The notes under the pieces are model-generated. The model was not told where the DNA came from and did no database searches. It saw nothing but the letters and a program-made list of their open reading frames with translations. Shown here in pieces: positions 1 to 8,635 of a DNA stretch of 64,000 nucleotides; position 1 is the first letter of the stretch, and the number at the start of each line of letters is the position of its first letter. The position numbers and the translations under genes were made by a program. The DNA is from Opitutus sp. GAS368. Lineage in GTDB: Bacteria > Verrucomicrobiota > Verrucomicrobiia > Opitutales > Opitutaceae. The stretch spans positions 28,155-92,154 of the forward strand of contig CAMCHO010000002.1 of assembly GCA_945874455.1 (NCBI GenBank), given 5' to 3'.

Positions 1-335
1 TGGCGGGTTCGCACTATACGGGGCTGCAATTTCGCGGGGCGCGCGACCTGCTCGACGAGCATGGTGATGGGCGCATCGGGATCACGGCGGACGGCGCACT
101 GGCCGGTGAGGCGGCGGTGCAGGGAGCGGAGACCGCCGGGATGGAGTGGAATTGTCAGCACGACGGCACGCTGCGGCGCACGCGGATCCGGTTTGAAAAT
201 CTGGAAGGTCCGCTCCCTTGGTTTGTGCGCGCGAAAAATCCGTTGGCGGCGTTTTCGTTTCACCGAGGCACCCGCGCGTTATCCGCTGGTGCGACCTTGC
301 GCCTCGATCATCGTTTGGTGTTCTCTCACGCATGA
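1..335 (+). CDS. C-terminal end of a DUF6807 (PmoA-like)-type protein, 5' truncated by window edge
   Basis: The reading frame is open from base 3 to the TGA at 333-335, giving about 110 residues of a C-terminus. It carries HYTGLQFRGARD near the start, GMEWNCQHDG in the middle and ends in LSAGATLRLDHRLVF. A final strand of the type 'aG.tlrL.yRl' is what I expect at the end of the DUF6807/PmoA-like beta-sandwich family, whose members sit in sugar-utilisation loci. The stop overlaps the next start as ATGA (332-335), so the two genes are probably co-transcribed. The family call is tentative because the diagnostic N-terminal half is outside the window; a carbohydrate-binding or epimerase-like beta-sandwich is the alternative. 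Confidence 0.45.
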   Translation, partial: AGSHYTGLQFRGARDLLDEHGDGRIGITADGALAGEAAVQGAETAGMEWNCQHDGTLRRTRIRFENLEGPLPWFVRAKNPLAAFSFHRGTRALSAGATLRLDHRLVFSHA

Positions 336-1618
336 ACCTCGATCGAAAAACGTTTCTACGGCGGTTGGGCGTGGGTGCGGTGGGGCTGGCCGCAGGGGCG
401 TCGACGCGCGGTGAACAACGTGCGGCGGCCGCGGCGGCGTGGCCGGTGTATTCCGAGCGCGAGCCCGAGCCGTATTGGACGGCGATTCGTGCTCAGTATT
501 TGCTGACGCCGGGCTTTGCCTACCTCAACACGGGCGGGCTCGGGCCGGCGGCGGGGCCGGTGCTGGATATTTACGACCGGACGTCGCGCCGGTTGCAGGA
601 AAAGTCGGAGACGGGCCACGCCTTGTTTGCGGAGGCGAGGAAGGTGCTTGCGCGGTTTCTCGGCGCGGAACCCACGGAAATTTCCTTTGTGCGCAATGCA
701 ACGGAGGGCAACGGAATCATCGCGGCGGGGTTGGCGCTGAAGGAGGGCGACGAAGTGATTTTTGACGATCACGCGCATCCGGGCGGCGCGTTTCCGTGGA
801 TCAACCAAGCCAAACAGCGCGGGGTGGTGGTGCGCATGTTCGAGCCGAGTGTGGCCGATGCAGCGGAAAATTTGGCGCGGATTGTGGCCCTCATTACGCC
901 GCGCACGCGCGTCGTGCAGGTGTCGCACGTGACGGCACCGACCGGCATTGTGCTGCCCGTGGTGGCGATCGCGAAGCTCTGTCGGGAGCGGGGGATTTGG
1001 TTTCACATCGACGGGGCGCAGTCGGCGGGGATGTTCCCGTTTGAGCTGCGCGCGATCGGCTGCGATTCGTTCGCCACGAGCGGACACAAGTGGATCGGCG
1101 GACCGCATGAGACGGGCGTGCTGTTTATCCGGCGTGAAAAATTAGACGAGGTCGCACCGACTATGGTGGGGGCCTACTCGAGTGACCAAGCGGATCTATC
1201 GATGGCGATGGCCTTCGTGGCCGGCACGCAGCGGCACGAGTATGGCACGCGCAACGCGGCGGCGGTCGTCGCGCTGGCGGCGGCAGCGGACACACAGGAG
1301 CGCATTGGGCGCGAACGGATCGCGGCGCGGGGACGGGCGATGGTGGCGCGGGTGCGTGCAGGCATCGCGGCGCTGCCCGACGTCGACATCCTCACGCCGG
1401 CTAATCCGGAGCTCAGCGCGGCGATGATCGCGTTTCGCACGCCGCGGATCGCCTACGACAAATTGTTCGGGCGGTTGCTCGGTGAGCATCGCTTGCGGTG
1501 CCGACCGGTGTCGGAGCAAAAACTGAATGCGGTGCGCGTGTCGCTGCACCTGTGCAACGGACTGGACGAGTGCGACCGCCTCGTCGCGGCGATGACCGCG
1601 ATTCTGAAAACAACGTGA
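332..1618 (+). CDS. Tat-exported class V aminotransferase (PLP-dependent, cysteine desulfurase/isopenicillin N epimerase-like)
   Basis: The ATG at 332 was chosen because it overlaps the upstream stop and begins a Tat leader (DRKTFLRRLGVGAVGLAAG); the frame is open further upstream but those residues do not look like a leader. The 428-residue product has the class V aminotransferase fold markers: AYLNTGGLGP near residue 64, RNATEGN at 121, FHIDGAQSAG with the PLP-ring Asp227, and SGHKW with the Schiff-base Lys253 followed by IGGPHETGVLFIR. The sequence is closer to the isopenicillin N epimerase-like branch than to IscS/NifS, and I see no active-site Cys loop typical of a desulfurase. Substrate unknown. 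Export by Tat fits folding around PLP in the cytoplasm. Confidence 0.88.
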   Translation: MNLDRKTFLRRLGVGAVGLAAGASTRGEQRAAAAAAWPVYSEREPEPYWTAIRAQYLLTPGFAYLNTGGLGPAAGPVLDIYDRTSRRLQEKSETGHALFAEARKVLARFLGAEPTEISFVRNATEGNGIIAAGLALKEGDEVIFDDHAHPGGAFPWINQAKQRGVVVRMFEPSVADAAENLARIVALITPRTRVVQVSHVTAPTGIVLPVVAIAKLCRERGIWFHIDGAQSAGMFPFELRAIGCDSFATSGHKWIGGPHETGVLFIRREKLDEVAPTMVGAYSSDQADLSMAMAFVAGTQRHEYGTRNAAAVVALAAAADTQERIGRERIAARGRAMVARVRAGIAALPDVDILTPANPELSAAMIAFRTPRIAYDKLFGRLLGEHRLRCRPVSEQKLNAVRVSLHLCNGLDECDRLVAAMTAILKTT

Positions 1619-1626
1619 TGCCCGCG

Positions 1627-2160
1627 TTATTGGACTTCCACGATCATCTCGATCTCGACTACGGCGCCGCGGGGGAGCGACGCCATGCCGAGGGCGGCGC
1701 GGGCGTGTTTGCCGCGGTCGCCGAAGACCGCGACGAGCAAGTCGGAGCAACCGTTCATGACGGCAGGCTGCGCCGTGAAGTCGGCGGTGCCGTTGACGAA
1801 GCCGGAGACCTTCACGATTCGCTTCACCCTCGACAGGTCGCCGATTTCTTTTTTCAGCGAGGCGAGCAGAGCGAGGGCGGTGGTGCGGGCGGCGGCGTGG
1901 GCGGTCTTTTCGTCGGTGTCTTGGCCGACCTTGCCGGCGATGACTTTACCGGCGGCGTCGTACGGCAAGTGGCCGGAGAGGAAGACGAGATTACCGGCGC
2001 GCACGGCGGGCACGTAGTTGGCGATGGGCGAATTCGTCACGGGCAGGGTGAGACCGAGGGCGGCGAGTTTCGCCTCGGGCGAGGTGGACGTTTCGGCAGC
2101 GCCGAGCGACGCGAGCGAGACGAGGGAGAGGCACAGGGTGGTGATGAGGAGACGGCGCAT
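1627..2160 (-). CDS. Exported RidA/YjgF/UK114 family protein
   Basis: A 177-residue protein starting MRRLLITTLCLSLVSLASLG followed by AAE, a clear Sec signal peptide. The mature part reads as a RidA/YjgF domain: NYVPAVRAGNLVFLSGHLP, GQDTDEKTAHAAARTTALALLASLK, KVSGFVNGTADF, and FGDRGKHARAALGMASLPRGA with VEIEMIVEV at the end, where the conserved Arg of the family (RAALG) is present. Cytosolic RidA hydrolyses enamine/imine intermediates made by PLP enzymes. An exported version next to an exported PLP enzyme (332-1618) suggests the two act together in the periplasm; this pairing is inference. The gene is convergent with the aminotransferase and divergent from the BNR gene at 2181. Confidence 0.9.
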   Translation of the reverse strand: MRRLLITTLCLSLVSLASLGAAETSTSPEAKLAALGLTLPVTNSPIANYVPAVRAGNLVFLSGHLPYDAAGKVIAGKVGQDTDEKTAHAAARTTALALLASLKKEIGDLSRVKRIVKVSGFVNGTADFTAQPAVMNGCSDLLVAVFGDRGKHARAALGMASLPRGAVVEIEMIVEVQ

Positions 2161-2180
2161 GGTGGCGACACGTTGAATTT

Positions 2181-3188
2181 ATGATCATCGCACGACGACT
2201 ATTTTTTTTCGCGCTGGCACTTTTGACTACGGGGGTCGGCGCGGCCGAGTTGCGACATGATCTCTATGTGTGCGTGAATCTGAGCGGGCAGGGGAGCGTA
2301 ATGGGGCGGAGTGGACCCTTGTTGAGCGGCCTCTATCGCTCGGCCGACCGCGAAAACTTTGAGCACCTCGGGCCGCACCACATTCGCACGTTTTCGCTGG
2401 CGCACGATCCGAGCGATCCGGCGCGGTTGTATGTGGCGCTGCTGGACGGCGTGCTGCGCACGCCGGACCGCGGGAAGACGTTCCGGATCGTCACGAGCTG
2501 GGACATGACGGAAGCCAAGTCGATCTCCGTGGACCGCAACCGGCCCGAGCACGTCTACGCAGGGATTCCCGACGGGATCGCGGTCTCGCATGATCGCGGG
2601 CAGACGTGGCAACGGATGAACGCAGGTATTCGCCGCGCCTATACCGAGGCGATTTTGGTCGATCGCACGGCGGCAGGCCGCGTGCTCGCAGGCACTGAGA
2701 AAGGTCTCTACCTCACCGAGGACGGCGCGCGCACGTGGCGGCTCGTGCACGGGACCGAAAAAGTCACTCATAGCCTCCGGCAATCACCGCACGACCCGAA
2801 GGTATTTTTTGCCGCAACGGGTGGCGATGGGGCGCTGTGGTCGTCGGACCGTGGCCTCACATGGACGCGCCTAGCAGGAATTTCGACAGAGAGAACCTTG
2901 CACAATGGCGAGTTTGATCCGCGCGATGCGCGCCGCTTGGTTTATTGTGGCTGGGGCGCGGGAGTACAGGTGTCGGCAGACGGGGGTAAGACCTGGCTCG
3001 ACCGGACGGCGGGCCTGCCGAAGCGCGAGGTGTGGAAAGTGGCGATCGATCCAGACCTGCCGGATCGGATTTACGCAGCGCCGTATATGGAGCCGTTGTT
3101 CGCGTCGGATGATTTCGGCCGGACCTGGCGGAAGCTCCAGTGGGAGAAAGCGAATGTCTTCGATCTCGTGTTTGTACCCCGGAAATGA
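2181..3188 (+). CDS. Exported BNR/Asp-box beta-propeller protein (sialidase/VPS10-like repeats)
   Basis: The 335-residue product starts with a signal peptide (MIIARRLFFFALALLTTGVG). The rest is made of Asp-box repeats of the S-x-D-x-G-x-T-W type: TPDRGKTF, SHDRGQTW, TEDGARTW, SSDRGLTW, SADGGKTW and SDDFGRTW, at least six, spaced at roughly 40-50 residues as in a propeller blade. Similar proteins are annotated as WD40/YVTN/BNR-like or exo-alpha-sialidase, but no sialidase catalytic Arg triad or FRIP motif can be assigned, so it is better called a propeller protein of unknown function. The start lies about 20 bp from the divergent RidA gene, so the promoters must overlap coding sequence. Confidence 0.8.
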   Translation: MIIARRLFFFALALLTTGVGAAELRHDLYVCVNLSGQGSVMGRSGPLLSGLYRSADRENFEHLGPHHIRTFSLAHDPSDPARLYVALLDGVLRTPDRGKTFRIVTSWDMTEAKSISVDRNRPEHVYAGIPDGIAVSHDRGQTWQRMNAGIRRAYTEAILVDRTAAGRVLAGTEKGLYLTEDGARTWRLVHGTEKVTHSLRQSPHDPKVFFAATGGDGALWSSDRGLTWTRLAGISTERTLHNGEFDPRDARRLVYCGWGAGVQVSADGGKTWLDRTAGLPKREVWKVAIDPDLPDRIYAAPYMEPLFASDDFGRTWRKLQWEKANVFDLVFVPRK

Positions 3189-3190
3189 CC

Positions 3191-5095
3191 ATGAAAACTC
3201 GATCGCGCGTCGGCGCTTTTTTTTCTGTCCCGCCTCTCACGAGGCGGGCGACTACGTTAGTCTCGCTGCTGTTGCTCGCGGTGGTGACGGTCGGACTTGA
3301 GGCGCAACCGTCCTTCACGGCTCCGCCGCCGTCGACCGCGCCGGTGGAAGATCCGGCGCTGCGGCGCGACCAGTATCTGGCGCGCCGCATGGAGGCACTG
3401 CGGTGGCGGGCGGCGATGGCGACGCCGGGTGATCCGACGAAACTCGGACTCGCCGAGATTGCGGCGAAACTCGCGCTGCGCGAAGACGCTGCGGCGTGTT
3501 CGGAGCGTTTGATTGAACTGATGAAGAAGCCTGCGGCGGACATGTTCTGGATGTTTCCCGTGACCTGCATTTCGTATCTCGGCCGAGACCAGCTCACGGG
3601 TGAAGCCAAGGCGGCGATTCGCGAAGCGTGGCGCACGTATTATCCGCTGCGCGGCGACACCGAGAATCACTGGGTGATGTATTACACGACGATGCATCTC
3701 ATGGCCCAGCTCTGGCCCGGTGAGGGCGAAGACCGTTGGTTCAACGGTAAAACATCAGCGGAGATTTCGGCGGAATCGCGCGCCTGGTTGCTGCACTGGA
3801 TGGAGCTGACGACGACGATCGGGCAGGGCGAATACGACTGCACCCACTACCTGGGGGAATATTCGATTCCGATGTTATTTCTCGCCACCTGGGCGCAGGA
3901 CCCGGAGATGCGCCAGCGCGGAAAGATGATGCTCGACTGGGTGATCGCGGATTTTGCCGTGGAGACGCTCAATGGGATCTACATCGGTTCGCATGCGCGC
4001 ACGGACGACACGACGGTGTTGGAGAAATGGAACGCGCTCTCCTCGTATTTTGCGTGGCAGCTGCTCGGGAATTGTCCGCCCCAGGCGAGCTACGGCGGCT
4101 GGGGTATTTATTTCGCCACGGTGGCGGACCACTACGAGCTGCCGGAGGTGATCTATCGCATCGGCACGGATCGCAGCGGCGCCTACACGCATCTGGAGCG
4201 CAAACGCACGCGGCACCGTTGGCGTAATAGCGACGTGCGTAATGCGCCGGTTTACAAAACGAGTTACGTGACGAAGGACTACGCGCTCGGCTCCGACCAA
4301 GGCGGCCTGCTCCAGCCGATTCAGCAGCACTCGTGGGATCTCACCTGGGCGGTGCCGGATCCGCGCGGGGTGCACAACACGATCTTCTCGGTGCAGCCGT
4401 TCTATGGGGCGGAAGAGTTGATGATGTATTTCACGGAGATGCCCGACTACATGCCGGCGGCGGTGACGTTTCAGGGGAAGCCGACCTACATTGCGGAGAG
4501 CAAACTCCTCGGGGGTTCGCCGTATGAGCAGATTTTCCAGCAGGAGGACACGTTGATATCGTTGAGCGATGTGCCGGCGAGTGCGCCCTGGAAACAAGTG
4601 AACGGTTTTTTCTCCAAAGACCTCGCGTCGATCGAGGAGGACGCGTCGGGTTGGATATTTGCGCAGGGTGGCAGCACTTATATCGCCTACCGTCCGCTCG
4701 CGGGCTACGAGTGGCGCCCCTTGGAGAAAGGCGGGAAACGCCTCTTCTCGCCGCACGCGAAAAACGGAACGCTTTTGCAGGCGGCGGCGGCGAGTGAATT
4801 CAAGAGCTGGGACGCGTTCAAGGCGGCGATCCGCAGACTGCCGCTTGAGATCACGTTGACGCCGACCCCACGCGTGACCTTCACCACGCTGCGCGGGAAG
4901 AAAATCGAGGTCGCTTATGGTGCTGCGCCCCGCGTCGATGGGCGGGTGGTGGATTACGCCGGGCAGTGGAAACTATTCGCCGGGCCGTATCTCAACGGGG
5001 AGGTCGGCGGTCGCACGCTCACGATGACGCACGGCCGTTTGAAGCGCGTGCTCGATTTCAACACGCTCACGATTACCGATGCCGTGTTACCTTAA
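3191..5095 (+). CDS. Exported protein of about 634 residues, possible alpha/alpha-toroid polysaccharide-active enzyme
   Basis: The ATG at 3191 has GGAA six bases upstream and sits 3 bp after the BNR stop; an ATG at 3185 overlapping that stop is possible. The leader (MKTRSRVGAFFSVPPLTRRA, then TTLVSLLLLAVVTVGLEA) contains PPLTRR, encoded by a perfect palindrome (3229-3248) of the REP type found elsewhere in the window. The body is helical at first (about residues 50-300, with repeated W/Y-rich helices such as ENHWVMYYTTMHLMAQLWPG and GEYDCTHYLGEY) and beta-rich after residue 400. That two-part shape recalls alginate/heparinase-type lyases, but I cannot name catalytic residues. Family not recognised. 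Confidence 0.7.
   Translation: MKTRSRVGAFFSVPPLTRRATTLVSLLLLAVVTVGLEAQPSFTAPPPSTAPVEDPALRRDQYLARRMEALRWRAAMATPGDPTKLGLAEIAAKLALREDAAACSERLIELMKKPAADMFWMFPVTCISYLGRDQLTGEAKAAIREAWRTYYPLRGDTENHWVMYYTTMHLMAQLWPGEGEDRWFNGKTSAEISAESRAWLLHWMELTTTIGQGEYDCTHYLGEYSIPMLFLATWAQDPEMRQRGKMMLDWVIADFAVETLNGIYIGSHARTDDTTVLEKWNALSSYFAWQLLGNCPPQASYGGWGIYFATVADHYELPEVIYRIGTDRSGAYTHLERKRTRHRWRNSDVRNAPVYKTSYVTKDYALGSDQGGLLQPIQQHSWDLTWAVPDPRGVHNTIFSVQPFYGAEELMMYFTEMPDYMPAAVTFQGKPTYIAESKLLGGSPYEQIFQQEDTLISLSDVPASAPWKQVNGFFSKDLASIEEDASGWIFAQGGSTYIAYRPLAGYEWRPLEKGGKRLFSPHAKNGTLLQAAAASEFKSWDAFKAAIRRLPLEITLTPTPRVTFTTLRGKKIEVAYGAAPRVDGRVVDYAGQWKLFAGPYLNGEVGGRTLTMTHGRLKRVLDFNTLTITDAVLP
3229..3255. repeat. REP-like hairpin inside a signal-peptide coding region
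   Basis: Perfect 8-bp palindrome CCCGCCTC-TCAC-GAGGCGGG (3229-3248) followed by CTAC at 3252-3255; read on the minus strand this is GTAG plus a hairpin, the classical REP layout. The same hairpin with the complementary loop occurs at 49151-49170. It is in frame within the leader of the gene starting at 3191. Confidence 0.75.
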
Positions 5096-6503
5096 AGAGG
5101 GTCAGACTGCGGTTCGCTTGGTGAGTGGACTGAGCTGGGCAAGGCGGACGGGAGGCCGCTCTTATTGGCGGCGCGCGATGCTGGTGGTTTGCGTCGGGGT
5201 TACGTTGGGAGCGGCCGAACCGGCGACGCCGCACGCGTTCCTCGAAAAACTCTGCGACGATTTCGGCGGGCGGCTGACGGGCAGTGTGGCTAATGCCGGC
5301 GCGATGGAGCGGCTCGCGTCGGAGCTGCGCGCGCTCGGTTATGCGCCGGAAAACATTCCGTTCACGATGCCTGGTTGGGAGCGCGGAGACGACCGCGTGG
5401 AGGTGCTCGCGCCGTTGGCGCGACGCCTGCGGGTGGCCGCGCTCGGGTATGCGGAGGCGCACGCGTCCTTCGACGCGGACCTCGTCGACTTGGGCAATGC
5501 GAAGGCTAGCGATTTGGATAAGTTAGAAACGCGCGGACGCATCGGCGTGCTCTCGCCGACCACGGCGTTGCAGACGAGTGAGATTGTGGCGATGGCGGTG
5601 GCGCGAGGGCTGCGGGCCGTGCTGTTTATTAACCGCGAGGGCGGCGGGCAATTGCTGGCGCGCACGGGGAGTTTTTCGGGCACGCCGCTGCCGATACCGA
5701 TTTATTCGCTCGCACAGGAGGAAGGGCGATGGTTGCAGCGGCTCTTGGCGCGCGGTACGCCGGTGCGTTTACGGATGGAAACGAAGTCGCGCTGTCGCGA
5801 GGTGGCCACGGCGAATCTGCGACTCATCGTGCCGGGTCGCGTCGTTTCGCGGCTCGTGGTCGGCGCGCATTTCGACAGCTGGGATCTCGGGCAGGGCGCG
5901 ATGGACAACGGCATCGGGATTGCGCAGCTCTACGCTTTGGCGGTGGCCCTGCGCGGTGCGACGCTTCATCACACGGTCGAGCTGATCTGGTTTAATGGCG
6001 AGGAGCAGGGCCTCGCCGGATCGCGGTTGGCGGCGGCGCAGCTCGGGACGACGCCGATCGTGGCGATGATGAATCTAGACATGGTCGGCGTGCCCATCGG
6101 CGTGAACGCGCTCGGCGACGATTCGCTCGTGCCGGCATTGGAACGGTGGCAAGCGGCTCGGCAAGGCACGGCGCGGCTGGCGAAGGGGGTGGAGAATATC
6201 AACTGGGTCGGCAGCGACCATACACCCTACCAACTCGCCGGCGTGCGCGCGCTGACCTTCAACGGTCCGATTCCGCGCGAGTCGGTGCGCCACTATCACG
6301 ACATGGCGGATACGATCGACAAGGTGTCGCCGCAGTTGATCGACGATTCGGCGGCCGTGATCGTCGATGGCGTGCGCGCGCTGGCGGCGGATGAAACCTT
6401 GCGGGCGGAGCGGCGGTCGCCGTCGGAAACGGAAAAGCTTTTCACGCGCTTTGGCTTGGAAAAACGGATGAAGGCGATGGGGCTGTGGGGTTTTGGGCCG
6501 TGA
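5079..6503 (+). CDS. M28-family zinc peptidase, exported
   Basis: The product (474 residues from 5079) has all five metal ligands of the M28 aminopeptidase family: His264 in GAHFDSWD, Asp276 in MDNG, Glu309 in NGEEQGLAGS (with catalytic Glu308), Asp334 in NLDMVG and His407 in HYHDMAD. A PA-like insert lies around residues 130-220. The start is uncertain: 5079 overlaps the previous gene by 17 bp and gives a long charged N-region, while the ATG at 5178 gives a compact leader MLVVCVGVTLGAA. Likely role: periplasmic removal of N-terminal residues or hydrolysis of small peptides. Co-directional with the two genes before it. Confidence 0.88.
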   Translation: MPCYLKEGQTAVRLVSGLSWARRTGGRSYWRRAMLVVCVGVTLGAAEPATPHAFLEKLCDDFGGRLTGSVANAGAMERLASELRALGYAPENIPFTMPGWERGDDRVEVLAPLARRLRVAALGYAEAHASFDADLVDLGNAKASDLDKLETRGRIGVLSPTTALQTSEIVAMAVARGLRAVLFINREGGGQLLARTGSFSGTPLPIPIYSLAQEEGRWLQRLLARGTPVRLRMETKSRCREVATANLRLIVPGRVVSRLVVGAHFDSWDLGQGAMDNGIGIAQLYALAVALRGATLHHTVELIWFNGEEQGLAGSRLAAAQLGTTPIVAMMNLDMVGVPIGVNALGDDSLVPALERWQAARQGTARLAKGVENINWVGSDHTPYQLAGVRALTFNGPIPRESVRHYHDMADTIDKVSPQLIDDSAAVIVDGVRALAADETLRAERRSPSETEKLFTRFGLEKRMKAMGLWGFGP

Positions 6504-6581
6504 GGGGGGTGGCCTGCGGTCAGACGCGCGAAGTCGGCGCGGTCCGGGAGCACGTTTCTGGGCTGTGATCGGCTGGCTGGA

Positions 6582-6598
6582 GGCGGTGGGAAGCCGCC
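6582..6598. repeat. Short hairpin repeat, GGCGGTGGGAA type
   Basis: GGCGG-TGGGAAG-CCGCC lies between the convergent M28 (ends 6503) and lectin-fold (ends 6609) genes. A related hairpin, GGCGG followed by TGGGAAACC on the minus strand, lies at 45658-45677 just after a DUF1501 gene. No T-run follows either, so terminator function is unproven; shared sequence at two gene ends suggests a dispersed repeat. Confidence 0.4.
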
Positions 6599-6608
6599 GG
6601 TCGATGGC

Positions 6609-7439
6609 TCACAGCGGCCGATTCGAGAGCACGACGTCGTCGACGAACAGGGTTCGCGCGGTGGTACGGGCGGTATTCGCCGTGACGCCGACTTGCATGC
6701 GATCGTAAACCGTCTTCGCCCGGGGCAGAGTCTTGCCCGCTTCATCGAGTACCTTGATCTGGTCCTGCCAAACTTGCATCCGGCCATCGGTACCATCGGA
6801 AAGGTAGAGGTGGATTTTTACTTCCACCCAGCGGTCTTTGGGGAATTTTGGCGCGCCAGTGGCCGCACGAAATTTTTTAGATGTCCACCATTTCCCCAAG
6901 TCGGAGGCGACCATTTCGCCGTCTTGTAAAAAGAGTCGGCGTCCGGGGGTGTTGCGAAGAGCCGTGGACTCGATATCCCAGAGGAAGACGGTCGATGCTT
7001 CGGACGTGCCTTCCAGCCAATACCAAGCGCTGAACCACAGGTCGTCGCCCTTTACGAAGCGGAGTCCATCGCGTTGGATTTCAGCCTCGGATGGTTTTTT
7101 CCCATCGAAGGGTGCTGCGATAAATTTCAACGCGTTGCGTCCTGAATGCGCTCGTTCGGTGGTCACAGCCACCGTATTGCTCGCGGATCCCTCGAGGGCT
7201 TGATGCGATGCCGTTTTCAGTCGGGTGGCGTCGCCGGGAAACAGATCGTCGGTTTTCGTCGGGTCCTCAAATCCGTCGCTAAAAACAAAGGGAGGGGAGC
7301 GTGGGGGCAGGGGACGAGCCGCCCACAACCACCAGGCGGCACCGGCAATGGCTACCAAGGCGGAAAAGGCTCCCACGGCGGTCAAACGGCGCAGCCAGCG
7401 AGGAGAGGCGCTCGAGAAAGGCGAGAGTGACTGCGGCAT
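6609..7439 (-). CDS. Membrane-anchored heparin-lyase-I-like (jelly-roll, PL) domain protein
   Basis: The ATG at 7439 is preferred over an upstream start at 7523 because it gives a short basic region followed by a single membrane segment or uncleaved signal (WLRRLTAVGAFSALVAIAGAAWW). The roughly 240-residue outer part has the pattern of the heparin lyase I/polysaccharide-lyase jelly-roll family: FSDGFEDP, RAHSGRNALKF, GDDLWFSAWYWLEG, FPKDRWVEVKIHLYLS, DGRMQVWQDQIKVLD, YDRMQVGVTANTA and a final FVDDVVLS. I cannot assign catalytic residues, so it may be a binding module instead of an active lyase. Total 276 residues. Convergent with the M28 peptidase. Confidence 0.65.
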   Translation of the reverse strand: MPQSLSPFSSASPRWLRRLTAVGAFSALVAIAGAAWWLWAARPLPPRSPPFVFSDGFEDPTKTDDLFPGDATRLKTASHQALEGSASNTVAVTTERAHSGRNALKFIAAPFDGKKPSEAEIQRDGLRFVKGDDLWFSAWYWLEGTSEASTVFLWDIESTALRNTPGRRLFLQDGEMVASDLGKWWTSKKFRAATGAPKFPKDRWVEVKIHLYLSDGTDGRMQVWQDQIKVLDEAGKTLPRAKTVYDRMQVGVTANTARTTARTLFVDDVVLSNRPL

Positions 7440-7756
7440 GAGGGGCGAGCGGGAGAAAAAGGACTGCCCTGAAAAGCGCAATAAGAGTCCTGCGGGGTGC
7501 AGAAAGAGCCGAAGGGGAACCAAATCCGGACGTTCGGGTTGGGAATAGTGAGGAAGGCGTAGCCGTCGGCGGCGTGCCGCACCGACCCAGTGAGGGCGAC
7601 CTCCACTCGGAAGGCTCCGCGCACGGACTGCCTAGAGTGCGGGTGGGAGCGCAGGTTTCCGATGCCCCAGAAGCACGTTAACCGCTCCGGTAAACCCCTG
7701 CGCGACTTTGTGGGCACAGCGCTCTCGGTTCAGGCGCGGAGATGGGTAGGTCAGGG
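7440..7756. other. Intergenic region, no gene seen
   Basis: 317 bp between the lectin-fold gene start and the end of the AsmA-like gene. Frames crossing it on both strands have no recognisable protein features. It must carry the minus-strand promoter of the lectin-fold gene, but no confident -35/-10 pair stands out. Confidence 0.4.
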
Positions 7757-8509
7757 TCATGGCTTCTTTTTATCGTCCCCGAAGAGGCCCTTGAGTCCCT
7801 CGACGGCTCGCTTGACGCCCTCGGCGGTCGCAGCGCCTCCGGTTTTGCTGATGTCGCCGGCTGCTTTGACGGTGGCAACGACGACGTCTCCGGCAACGTG
7901 TTTGACGATTGCGGCGACAATTTGGTCGGGGCTGAGACCGCCTTCCTTGGTGCCGAGGTCGTTGAGTTCGATGTCGGGCATCGGGATCGTCATGCCGGTG
8001 CCGCCAGCGCCGAGGCGGATGCGGGCATTCGTGAGGCGAAACTTTTTGACCGCTACCTTAATGGGCTTGCCATCCTTGGTGGTTGCGAGGGAGGCGGTGT
8101 TTTTGCCACTGCGGAGCGCCGATTCAACGCTCTTGAGGAGGTCGTTGACGTTACTCGCGACGATCTTCGTCTCGTAGTTGATCTCGGGCGCATCGACGAT
8201 GATCTCGTTGACGACGATGTGGTCGCCGAGGAGGGAAAACGGCGCGACGTCAAGATGGACCTTGCCGAGGGTGCAGAGCGGGGTCTCGCCCCAGCCTCGG
8301 GGATTGCCGATGACGAGGCCGGTGAGCGTGCCGCTGCCGGTCAGTGGGGAAATGGAGGCATCCTGGAGCACGACGCTGGTCTGCGTGAGCTTGGGGGCGA
8401 AGTGATTAACGCCGGTCGTGACGGCGGAGCTGAGGAAGAGCTGGAGGGCGATTACGGCGGCGATGCCGAGCGCGGTGAGCACGCCGAGGACAATGAGGAG
8501 TGTTTTCAT
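7757..8509 (-). CDS. AsmA/DUF748-like single-pass envelope protein
   Basis: Start at the ATG at 8509 ([28 protein letters not shown]), an uncleaved signal anchor; the frame is open upstream through a tandem repeat but that part is low-complexity. The periplasmic part (about 220 residues) resembles the N-terminal repeat of AsmA/DUF748 proteins: [57 protein letters not shown], and a final amphipathic helix [20 protein letters not shown]. Large AsmA-like proteins bridge the envelope for lipid transport; this is a short member whose role cannot be stated. Divergent from parE. Confidence 0.7.
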   Translation of the reverse strand: MKTLLIVLGVLTALGIAAVIALQLFLSSAVTTGVNHFAPKLTQTSVVLQDASISPLTGSGTLTGLVIGNPRGWGETPLCTLGKVHLDVAPFSLLGDHIVVNEIIVDAPEINYETKIVASNVNDLLKSVESALRSGKNTASLATTKDGKPIKVAVKKFRLTNARIRLGAGGTGMTIPMPDIELNDLGTKEGGLSPDQIVAAIVKHVAGDVVVATVKAAGDISKTGGAATAEGVKRAVEGLKGLFGDDKKKP

Positions 8510-8546
8510 AGGGGAGAGCCCGCAGCTTGGGCTGATGGGGCTTGGC

Positions 8547-8590
8547 GGCAAGCGCTGCAAGCGCTGCAAGCGCTGCAAGCGCCGCAAACG
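8547..8590. repeat. 9-bp tandem repeat (GCAAGCGCT) upstream of parE
   Basis: About four copies of GCAAGCGCT with a degenerate fifth, in the divergent interval between the AsmA-like gene and parE. The repeat contains AGCGCT, itself a palindrome. It may be a slippage tract or affect the shared promoter region. Confidence 0.7.
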
Positions 8591-8635
8591 CGCTTGTCAA
8601 CGCGCGTCGCCTGCCTCTGCTTGCCGCTTCCACCC

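Noticed and set aside
1498-2184. 228-codon open frame on the plus strand across the RidA gene
   Set aside because: It is antisense to RidA, Gly/Asp/Glu-rich as expected from a GC-rich complement, and has no recognisable motif.
8547-8590. CRISPR-like repeat near parE
   Set aside because: Unit is 9 bp and contiguous, with no spacers.
7742-8635. About 298 extra N-terminal codons on parE
   Set aside because: The frame is open only because the antisense AsmA-like gene is GC-rich; ParE homology begins at MAQAYTE (8636).
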